From NCBI GenBank assembly GCA_938074565.1, contig CALJEQ010000005.1:62001-126000 (forward strand): DNA of 64,000 bases, given 5' to 3'. This DNA is from an uncultured Alkaliphilus sp. (GTDB taxonomy: Bacteria; Bacillota; Clostridia; Peptostreptococcales; Natronincolaceae). The translations under genes and the position numbers were made by a program. Positions 17,098-24,021 of this stretch are shown in pieces. Under the pieces are notes generated by a model that ran no database searches, was not told the DNA's origin, and saw only the letters and a list, made by a program, of their open reading frames with translations. How positions within the stretch are numbered: the first letter of the stretch is position 1; every line of letters starts with the position of its first letter.

Positions 17098-17787
17098 ATG
17101 GAAATAGTGGAACAAAAGTTACTATCACCAAATGAGGTGATGGAAAAAATTGAAGAAGCTTATATAAAAAAACAGAAGCTATCCGTTGTTCGACTGGGGG
17201 ATGGAGAGGCATTAACTTTAGCTCAAAGTATTGTAATGCCTTTTTCGGAAATACAAAAAAGAGAATTTCTCCCCTATGCAGGGTTACAAGTACCAAATTT
17301 AAAGGCTAGAGATGAATTGTTGGAGGCAATTAAAAAAGCTGATATAGTAGGGGTGGCAATGAATGAACTAGAGGATTTTACACCTTTATTAAATAAATGC
17401 TTTCATGCCCATAAAATTGATGTAGAAGAAATGACCCTTACAAATGCGTGTATTAACTATTTTTTATTAGAAAATGATATGTTGAAGAATTTCTTATTGA
17501 AAAACCCTAATATAAGGGTTTTGCTGGTGGGAAATGCCACACCATATTTATTGCCTATTTTTAATAGAGTAAATATAAAAGTAGCAGGGTTGATAAAACC
17601 AGTAAAAGGGGTAAAGGACTGGCAACGGGTAACTCAACTAGCTGGTAAGTATAGATTTGACATTGCTTTGGTTTCGGCAGGTATTGCAGCGGTTATGATT
17701 TGTGAGGAAATAGCAAAAAAAACAAATAAAATAGCTATAGATTTTGGTCATGCAACAAATTTGATTGGAATACGTAAGTATTTATAA
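17098..17787 (+). CDS. GT-D fold glycosyltransferase
   Basis: A 229-residue protein. SVVRLGDGEALTLA carries the D-x-E metal motif of the GT-D fold first described for streptococcal DGT1 (DUF1792). The Rossmann-like second half ends in FDIALVSAGIAAVMICEEIAKK and AIDFGHATNL, typical of stand-alone Bacillales/Clostridia GT-D proteins. Such enzymes add glucose or related sugars to protein-linked or spore glycans. GGGAGGTGACC precedes the ATG. Last gene of the glycosyl cluster. Family assignment is firm; the reaction is not. Confidence 0.8.
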   Translation: MEIVEQKLLSPNEVMEKIEEAYIKKQKLSVVRLGDGEALTLAQSIVMPFSEIQKREFLPYAGLQVPNLKARDELLEAIKKADIVGVAMNELEDFTPLLNKCFHAHKIDVEEMTLTNACINYFLLENDMLKNFLLKNPNIRVLLVGNATPYLLPIFNRVNIKVAGLIKPVKGVKDWQRVTQLAGKYRFDIALVSAGIAAVMICEEIAKKTNKIAIDFGHATNLIGIRKYL

Positions 17788-17805
17788 GAATGATATATTC
17801 TTAAC

Positions 17806-17860
17806 TAAAATCAGCCTGTGACGTATTTTGACCTACGTTTCGGTGACTGATTTTTTTTGT
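17806..17860 (+). terminator. Intrinsic terminator of the glycosyl cluster
   Basis: AAAATCAG and CTGATTTT arms with an inner imperfect stem and a run of eight T. Confidence 0.75.
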
Positions 17861-18214
17861 ACAAAAACAAAATCTAAATGATAATTTAATGTCATATTGT
17901 ATTGACTGATAAAAAGTGGTTAGAACTGTTAAAATATGTTTATACTTTAAAATATGTTTATACATTAAAATAAAGGGCATTAATTCCTTTGTGCATACTA
18001 TTAATAAGTATTGTTTACTATTAGATATTTTGTTTTAGTTTTTAAATTTTTAAAAAAATCAGACTAAAATCATTGGTTATTGGTAGCCTAAAATGGGACT
18101 ATTCGCTTAAAAATTTAAAATGTAATTAACTAACTAAAATTAATAAATATTGGAATACAAAGGTTGTAGAAAAAGAAATTGTAATTTTTTAATAAATATT
18201 TTCCATATGTAATG
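17861..18214. other. AT-rich non-coding spacer
   Basis: About 350 bases with no ORF of note, no convincing RNA structure and a short direct repeat 'AAAATATGTTTATAC'. It is the upstream region of iscR; nothing else is supported. Confidence 0.6.
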
Positions 18215-18243
18215 TTGACAACAATACTAGGGTATAATATACT
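18215..18243 (+). promoter_or_regulatory. Sigma-A promoter of the isc operon
   Basis: TTGACA (18215-18220), 17 nt, TATACT (18238-18243). The short dyad-rich leader between here and the iscR start is a plausible autoregulatory site, but no clear Rrf2 box was identified. Confidence 0.7.
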
Positions 18244-18291
18244 TAATATGAATTCCAATCATTTCACTTGGGATTGAAGGAGCGTGACAGG

Positions 18292-18741
18292 ATGAAGCTT
18301 TCTACAAAAGGAAGGTATGGATTAAAGGCAATGTACGACCTAGCCATTCATTTTGGTGACGGACCTATTGCTTTAAAAAATATTGCAGAAAGACAACGGA
18401 TTTCAGATCACTATTTAGAGCAATTGGTGGCTAATTTAAGAAAAGCTGGTTTGGTAAAAAGTGTAAGAGGTGCTCAAGGTGGATATATGTTAGCACAACC
18501 ACCTGAAAGGATTACTGTTGGAGACATTATTAGAACATTAGAAGGTCCATTGGGTCCATCTGATTGTGTTTTGGAAGAAGATGCAACCTCCTGTGAAAAC
18601 GCAGAATGTTGTGTAACTAGAGTCATATGGGAAAAAATTAGAATTAGTATTAGTGATGTAATAGACTCCATTACGCTGCAAGATATGGTGGAGGATTATC
18701 ATAAAATGAAAAACAAAGATCATTACATGTTTTATATATAG
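18292..18741 (+). CDS. iscR: Rrf2 family Fe-S cluster regulator IscR
   Basis: About 149 residues. The start is the ATG at 18292 (MKLSTKGRYGLKAMYDLA), the canonical IscR N terminus, with GAAGGAG upstream; the track start adds eight spurious residues. A winged helix occupies residues 1-80 (LEQLVANLRKAGLVKSVRGAQGGY). The cysteine region DCVLEEDATSCENAECC supplies the ligands expected for a [2Fe-2S] cluster, which separates it from cysteine-free CymR. It should sense Fe-S status and repress the operon it heads. Confidence 0.9.
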   Translation: MKLSTKGRYGLKAMYDLAIHFGDGPIALKNIAERQRISDHYLEQLVANLRKAGLVKSVRGAQGGYMLAQPPERITVGDIIRTLEGPLGPSDCVLEEDATSCENAECCVTRVIWEKIRISISDVIDSITLQDMVEDYHKMKNKDHYMFYI

Positions 18742-18780
18742 TGACTTAGGATAAAGGAGAACGCTTAAGGAGAGGATTCC

Positions 18781-19959
18781 ATGAAAAAAAGAGTATACTT
18801 AGACTATTCCGCAACAACGCCAATGAAAAAAGAAGTGCTAGATGAAATGCTACCATTCTTCAATGTTCAGTTTGGTAATCCCTCAAGTATCCATTGTTTT
18901 GGTAGGGAAAACAAATCTGCTATTGATAAATCCCGTGGAATAATTGCTAAAACCTTAAATGCTAGGACAGAAGAAATCTTTTTTACTGGTGGTGGTTCAG
19001 AAGCTGATAACTGGGCTATTAAAGGTGTAGCAAGTGCATTAAAAGATAAAGGAAAACACATTATTACAACAAAAATAGAGCATCATGCAGTTTTGCATAC
19101 CTGCGAATATTTAGAGAAAAATGGTTATGAAGTAACTTATCTTAACGTAGACCAGTATGGTCTAATTGATTTAGAAGAACTTAAAGCGGCAATAAGACCT
19201 GATACAATTTTAATTTCTATTATGTTTGCAAATAATGAAATAGGAACAATTCAACCTATTAAAGAAATAGGGGTTATAGCAAAAGAGAATAATATCATTT
19301 TCCATACAGATGCTGTACAAGCTTATGGAAATGTTGTAATAGATGTAAATGAATTAGGTATTGACTTAATGTCTCTATCAGCCCATAAAATTTATGGACC
19401 TAAAGGTATAGGGTTATTGTATATCCGCAAAGGCACTAAAATTCAACCTATTATCCACGGTGGGGCGCAGGAAAGAAGAAGACGTGCAGGAACAGAAAAT
19501 GTACCAGCAATTGTTGGATTTGGTAAGGCGTCAGAAATTGCTTCAGAGGGTATAGAAGATCATATAAGTAAGTTAACATACTTAAGAGATAGATTAATTA
19601 ATGGTTTAACTGAAAAAATACCATATGTATTTTTAAATGGACATCCAACTAAAAGGTTGCCAGGAAATGTAAATATCTGCATTCAATATATTGAAGGAGA
19701 ATCCTTACTGTTAAGTTTAGATATGGTAGGAATTGCATGTTCAAGTGGTTCGGCTTGTACATCTGGTTCACTAGATCCTTCTCATGTTTTAATGGCAATT
19801 GGTTTAACCCATGAAGTAGCCCACGGTTCTTTAAGATTAACCATTGGTGACTACACAAGTGAAGACGATATTGACTATGTGATAGAACAACTACCACCTA
19901 TTGTAGAAAGATTAAGACAAATGTCACCTTTATATGAGAAGGTAAAAGGAGGAAATTAA
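18781..19959 (+). CDS. iscS: Cysteine desulfurase IscS/NifS
   Basis: A 392-residue PLP enzyme that removes sulfur from cysteine for Fe-S assembly. The opening VYLDYSATTPM, PLP-lysine region LSAHKIYGPKGIG and the mobile-loop cysteine in CSSGSACTSGSLDPSHVL are all present; this loop type is that of group I (IscS/NifS) enzymes. Second gene of the isc operon, followed 1 nt later by iscU, its scaffold partner. Confidence 0.95.
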   Translation: MKKRVYLDYSATTPMKKEVLDEMLPFFNVQFGNPSSIHCFGRENKSAIDKSRGIIAKTLNARTEEIFFTGGGSEADNWAIKGVASALKDKGKHIITTKIEHHAVLHTCEYLEKNGYEVTYLNVDQYGLIDLEELKAAIRPDTILISIMFANNEIGTIQPIKEIGVIAKENNIIFHTDAVQAYGNVVIDVNELGIDLMSLSAHKIYGPKGIGLLYIRKGTKIQPIIHGGAQERRRRAGTENVPAIVGFGKASEIASEGIEDHISKLTYLRDRLINGLTEKIPYVFLNGHPTKRLPGNVNICIQYIEGESLLLSLDMVGIACSSGSACTSGSLDPSHVLMAIGLTHEVAHGSLRLTIGDYTSEDDIDYVIEQLPPIVERLRQMSPLYEKVKGGN

Positions 19960-19960
19960 T

Positions 19961-20407
19961 ATGTATAGTGATAAAGTAATGGACCATTTTACAAATCCTA
20001 GAAATGTAGGAGAAATTGAAAATGCTGATGCAGTTGGTCAAGTAGGAAATGTTAAATGTGGAGATATTATGAAAATGTATCTTAAAATAGATAATGAGGT
20101 TATCGTTGATGTAAAGTTTAAAACCTTTGGTTGTGGTTCGGCAATTGCTACTTCCAGCATGGCTACTGAAATGATAAAAGGCAAAACGGTAAAAGAAGCA
20201 TTAAACCTTTCAAATAGAGCTGTTGCAGAAGCATTGGATGGGTTGCCACCTGTTAAAATGCATTGTTCTGTATTGGCAGAACAGGCAGTAAAGTCAGCTA
20301 TATATGATTATGCACAAAAAAACAATCTACATTATGAAGAATTAGATGGTTATAATCCTAATGAAGAAGATGATCACCATGATCATGGAGTAGAAGAGGA
20401 AGACTAA
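19961..20407 (+). CDS. iscU: Iron-sulfur scaffold protein IscU/NifU-like
   Basis: A 148-residue scaffold. The conserved opening YSDKVMDHFTNPRNVG, first ligand cysteine in GNVKCGDIM, second in TFGCGSAIATSSM and third in KMHCSVLAEQA are intact; the usual D37-type residue is also present (CGD). The C-terminal 20 residues are Asp/Glu/His-rich (EEDDHHDHGVEEED), an extension that could bind metal. It receives sulfur from IscS. Confidence 0.93.
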   Translation: MYSDKVMDHFTNPRNVGEIENADAVGQVGNVKCGDIMKMYLKIDNEVIVDVKFKTFGCGSAIATSSMATEMIKGKTVKEALNLSNRAVAEALDGLPPVKMHCSVLAEQAVKSAIYDYAQKNNLHYEELDGYNPNEEDDHHDHGVEEED

Positions 20408-20433
20408 CAAATTAAATATTAGAAGACGTTTAA

Positions 20434-20464
20434 AAAATGCAGGGATTCCCTGCATTTTTTTTGT
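20434..20464 (+). terminator. Intrinsic terminator of the isc operon
   Basis: AATGCAGGG-ATT-CCCTGCATT followed by a run of T. In many clostridia mnmA follows iscU; here the operon ends. Confidence 0.9.
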
Positions 20465-20510
20465 TGTTAAATGAAAAAATATTAATAATCGTTGGAAAAG
20501 AGGGATATAT

Positions 20511-21059
20511 ATGAAAAAAGGAAGTGAATTTACTGGAGTTTCTATTCTTAATATAAATTGTGAACTGTTGAATTATTATGTTTGTGATTTGATTTATTGT
20601 ACAAAGAAATTAAAAGTTTTGGGGTTTTTAGTTCAAAAGCATTTAAAAAGCAAAGAAAAAAAAGTAGTTCTATATCGTAAAATAAAAGAAATTAATGATA
20701 ATGGAATAGTTGTTTCATCAAGTAAAGATATATTGCTGCCTAAACAATTACCTGAAATTGAAAGTGCTTTGAATAGTACAAGTAAAATAATTGGATTTGA
20801 AATTTATGGAATAAATGGAGATTTAGTTGGGATAGTTAAGGACACTGTTATTGATGCTAAAAATGGAAAAATTAACGGATTAATTATTAGTGAAGGAGTT
20901 TTAACAGATTTAATTAAGGGTTACAGCGTTATACCTATCTCTAATAAAATGGATTTTGAGAAAGAAAATATAATAATTGATAATAATCAGTTTCAAGAAG
21001 CTATATTATATCAACAGGGTGGATTGAAAAAAATGTTTGGTATAGAACAGGAGAATTAA
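20511..21059 (+). CDS. PRC-barrel domain protein
   Basis: A 182-residue protein. Residues 95-155 give the PRC-barrel signature KIIGFEIYGINGDLVGIVKDTVIDAKNGKINGLIIS ending VIPI, where a strand-turn pattern leads to the YLPW-like end. The N-terminal half may be a second, degenerate barrel. PRC-barrels act in RNA processing (RimM) and in small sporulation or photosynthetic proteins; no precise role can be given. The next small gene is 42 nt downstream and probably in the same operon. Confidence 0.7.
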   Translation: MKKGSEFTGVSILNINCELLNYYVCDLIYCTKKLKVLGFLVQKHLKSKEKKVVLYRKIKEINDNGIVVSSSKDILLPKQLPEIESALNSTSKIIGFEIYGINGDLVGIVKDTVIDAKNGKINGLIISEGVLTDLIKGYSVIPISNKMDFEKENIIIDNNQFQEAILYQQGGLKKMFGIEQEN

Positions 21060-21101
21060 CAAAAACTATATTAGAATAAACTCTTACAAAGGAGTGATTA
21101 T

Positions 21102-21272
21102 ATGAATAGAAGTACAATGATGGGTTTAGTAACTGGTAGTTTGTTAGGTGCAACAATAGGAATATATGCTGTGTCTAACATGAACCCAAGAGAAAGAAAG
21201 AAAGCATTAAAACAAACAAAGAAGATGCTAACTAGAGCTACTACAAACATGATGGGAATGGGAATATTCTAA
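21102..21272 (+). CDS. Small YtxH-like membrane protein
   Basis: A 56-residue ORF too short for the track, with AAGGAGTGA upstream. MMGLVTGSLLGATIGIYAV is a glycine-rich membrane helix, followed by a basic tail RERKKALKQTKKMLTRATTN, the general plan of YtxH/YtxG-type small proteins. Ends 30 nt before a terminator. Function unknown. Confidence 0.65.
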   Translation: MNRSTMMGLVTGSLLGATIGIYAVSNMNPRERKKALKQTKKMLTRATTNMMGMGIF

Positions 21273-21300
21273 AAAGATTTGTTTACTTTCTTTACTAAAT

Positions 21301-21327
21301 AAAAGCAGCTACATGGCTGCTTTTATA
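21301..21327 (+). terminator. Intrinsic terminator
   Basis: AAAGCAGC-TACAT-GGCTGCTTTT. The track's start for the next ORF lies inside it. Confidence 0.85.
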
Positions 21328-21360
21328 TTCTTTAAGTTAGAGAAGGGAAAGGTGATAAAA

Positions 21361-22593
21361 ATGAATTATACAACAATTGAAACAATATCCAATAGTATTA
21401 AACAAATTACTAAAGGTGGTTCTTTTCAAAACTTCATCATTTTTATTACTCAAATATTGTTATTTTTGTTAATTGTTTTTATACTATATTATTTAATTCA
21501 TATAGGTAATAATTTTGTAGAACCACAAAAAAGAATTAACTTAGAAAGAAAACAAATACTCAATATTATTTTAGTTTTAATAATAGGTTCTTTTATTCTT
21601 ATATTATTAAAATTAAGACTTATTTTATTTGAGATATTAGCCCCTTTTATAGGTGCAATTATTTTAGCTTACTTATTAAATCCTTTGGTAAAATACTTAA
21701 GTAAAAAAGGAATTAAACGTTTATGGGGTGTACTAATTATTTATCTTTCTATATCTTTTATAATTTTTGTGTTATCTGTTACAATCATTCCTAAAATGTC
21801 TAGAGAAGTAAAAGGATTGGTGGATGTAATACCAGAGTTTAGCAACGGAGCATATCATTTTTTACATAATGCATATTTAAAATTTAATAAAAATCTAGAA
21901 AATTTACCACCAGAATTTGATGGGGTAAGAAATCTACTACAGCTTAACTTAAACCGAGTTCAACACTTTGTTATGGATATACTAACTGTGGTGACGGATA
22001 CATTATTAGCTGTATTTAGTAAAGTTTTTAGTATTATTTTAATTCCGATTTTAGCGTTTTACTTCTTAAAAGATGCTGAAGAGTTTAAAAAATCCATTAT
22101 TCTATTTATTCCCAGTGGTATAAGAAAAAAAGCATTACAGATGGCAAAGGACTTTGATGAGGTTTTAGGAGGTTTTATACGGGGACAGATGATAGTTGCA
22201 TTCATTGTGGGGATCTTAACAACTGTAGTATTATTAATCCTTAAAGTGAATTTTGCAGTTTTGGTAGGTATGGTTGCAGGTATTGCAAACATTATTCCAT
22301 ACTTTGGACCTGTTATTGGTATTGTACCAGGAGTGTTTTTTGCTTTAATGGATAGTCCAATGAAAGCCCTCTGGGTAATAATTGCTTTTACTGTAATTCA
22401 GCAATTTGAAAGTGCTATTCTCTCACCAAAGATAGTTGGTAAAAGTGTTGGAGTACACCCTGTATGGATAATATTGTCACTATTTATTGGAGGTAAACTT
22501 TTTGGTTTAGTGGGTTTGTTAATAGCTGTTCCAGTGGCAGGAATGATAAAAGTAGTAGGTAAGCATTTTATAGACTATATTGTTAGGTTCTAA
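21361..22593 (+). CDS. AI-2E family transporter (YrrI-like)
   Basis: About 410 residues. The start at 21361 (MNYTTIETISNS) follows GGGAAAGGTGA. About eight membrane helices are visible, with the family's conserved segments LAPFIGAIILAYLLNPLVKYLSKKG, a large soluble domain between, and the end motif IANIIPYFGPVIGIVPGV, then VGKSVGVHPVWIILSLFIGGKLFGLVGLLIAVP. Members move autoinducer-2 or, in some bacteria, sodium and protons; the substrate here is unknown. Bacillus subtilis has a homologue (yrrI) just before alaS, so the position is conserved. Confidence 0.85.
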   Translation: MNYTTIETISNSIKQITKGGSFQNFIIFITQILLFLLIVFILYYLIHIGNNFVEPQKRINLERKQILNIILVLIIGSFILILLKLRLILFEILAPFIGAIILAYLLNPLVKYLSKKGIKRLWGVLIIYLSISFIIFVLSVTIIPKMSREVKGLVDVIPEFSNGAYHFLHNAYLKFNKNLENLPPEFDGVRNLLQLNLNRVQHFVMDILTVVTDTLLAVFSKVFSIILIPILAFYFLKDAEEFKKSIILFIPSGIRKKALQMAKDFDEVLGGFIRGQMIVAFIVGILTTVVLLILKVNFAVLVGMVAGIANIIPYFGPVIGIVPGVFFALMDSPMKALWVIIAFTVIQQFESAILSPKIVGKSVGVHPVWIILSLFIGGKLFGLVGLLIAVPVAGMIKVVGKHFIDYIVRF

Positions 22594-22615
22594 AAAAAAC
22601 ATAAATTTAACGTAG

Positions 22616-22655
22616 AAAAGGTTTACTAAATACATTAGTGAAACCTTTTTTTGAG
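22616..22655 (+). terminator. Intrinsic terminator
   Basis: AAAAGGTTTACTAA and TTAGTGAAACCTTTT form a long imperfect stem with a T run. Confidence 0.8.
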
Positions 22656-22679
22656 TATTCATAATTATTTCTAAATTAG

Positions 22680-22708
22680 TTGACACATTTACCGATATAG
22701 ATAATAAT
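22680..22708 (+). promoter_or_regulatory. Possible sigma-A promoter of the DUF975 gene
   Basis: TTGACA (22680-22685), 17 nt, AATAAT (22703-22708). Confidence 0.45.
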
Positions 22709-22792
22709 ATAATAAAAGTAAATATGGCATTTTTTTCTTTATTGGTTAAAGTTGTTTGTACAATTTAAATTATTTTTGATAGGGGGGTTAAT

Positions 22793-23548
22793 ATGTGGAC
22801 TAGAGGAGAGTTAAAAGAAAGAGCAAAGAGTGTTCTCAGTATTTTATACTGGAAAGCTTTTTTAGTAAGTTTAATCATATTATTTGTAGGGGATAGTGAA
22901 AGGCTTAAAAATACAAACTTAAACTTTAGAAACGATAACCGTGGACTCATCAATATAACACCACGTATGATTGCTGATAAATATATAATACCCTATTTAG
23001 GAATTGTAGCTATTGCAGTTTCATTGGTTATTTTAGGGGCAATATTGATTAGGATTCTTATCGGATACCACGTTGAAGTGGGTGGAAGACGTTTTTTCTT
23101 AAAAGCAGCAGTTAAAAAAGAAGGCGATATAGGAATTATAGGTCAGTCATTTGTTAAGGGTAATTACTCTAATATTTTAAGAACAATGCTTTATCGAAGT
23201 GTACTACTTATCTTATGGACATTACTTTTTATTATACCTGGAATAATAAAATCATATGCCTATAGAATGGTACCTTATATTCTAGCTGATAATCCTAATA
23301 TTGGTTATAAACGTGCTATAGAATTGAGTAATCAAATGACCAACGGGCAAAAGTTAGATATTTTTATATTAGACCTATCTTTTATTGGTTGGTATTTACT
23401 AGGTTCTTTGCTTTTGGGTCTTGGTGTGTTTTTCGTATTACCTTATGAAAATGCAACAAATGCAGAGTTATACTTAGTATTACGTAAAAATGTTATAGAA
23501 CAGGGACTATGTAGTCTTAAGGAGTTGGGAATAGAAGAAAACATATAG
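22793..23548 (+). CDS. DUF975 family membrane protein
   Basis: A 251-residue integral membrane protein. It begins RGELKERAKSVLSILYWKAFLVSLI, the DUF975 signature, and has later IIPGIIKSYAYRMVPYILADNPNIGYKRAIELSNQMTNG, also diagnostic. About four membrane helices. The function of this family is unknown. GGGGGG precedes the ATG. It sits alone between a terminator and the alaS promoter. Confidence 0.8.
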   Translation: MWTRGELKERAKSVLSILYWKAFLVSLIILFVGDSERLKNTNLNFRNDNRGLINITPRMIADKYIIPYLGIVAIAVSLVILGAILIRILIGYHVEVGGRRFFLKAAVKKEGDIGIIGQSFVKGNYSNILRTMLYRSVLLILWTLLFIIPGIIKSYAYRMVPYILADNPNIGYKRAIELSNQMTNGQKLDIFILDLSFIGWYLLGSLLLGLGVFFVLPYENATNAELYLVLRKNVIEQGLCSLKELGIEENI

Positions 23549-23596
23549 ACTAATGGGTGTTTACACTATAGTTATTGAAAAAATAGGTTTAATCCA

Positions 23597-23625
23597 TTGA
23601 CAAACTATTCTAATTCTAATATAAT
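23597..23625 (+). promoter_or_regulatory. Sigma-A promoter of the alaS leader
   Basis: A perfect TTGACA-N17-TATAAT (23597-23602 and 23620-23625). Confidence 0.85.
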
Positions 23626-23631
23626 TCATAT

Positions 23632-23865
23632 AACTAAATATCACAAAAGCAATGAAGAGAAGTAGTAATATGAATGAATTCTTCCAGAGAAGAGGTTCTT
23701 GGCTGTAAAACCTCCAGATACATCATATGAAGCAGTCTTAGAGCTATAATCTTGAAATAACAGTAGAGATTATCGGTAAATCCGTTAATATTTTAAACCA
23801 AAGCGACCTTTTTAGGTAATTAGGGTGGTACCGCGGGTATTATTATACTCGTCCCTTTTTATTTC
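23632..23865 (+). promoter_or_regulatory. T-box riboswitch (tRNA-Ala sensing)
   Basis: The T-box core AGGGTGGTACCGCG (23822-23835) is followed by a hairpin GGGTAT-TATT-ATACTC and a T run, the terminator. Upstream are AGAAGTAGTAAT-like and GAAGAGG-like stem I elements. Uncharged tRNA pairs with the specifier and with the T-box bulge to keep transcription going. The controlled gene is alaS, so an Ala codon is expected as specifier; GCA (in TGAAGCAGTC) and GCT (in AGAGCTATA) are candidates and I could not decide between them. Confidence 0.9.
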
Positions 23866-24021
23866 AATTAAGGTGGCTTTTTATTTTTGTATAAAATTAT
23901 AAATAAACAGGCAAAATTCTTAATTAAGACAGGTTTTAAATAAAGAAATATTTATCTCTAATAGAAATAAAAATACTTATTTTAAACTTTTTATTAGAGT
24001 ATTTTGTAAGGAGGAATAACA

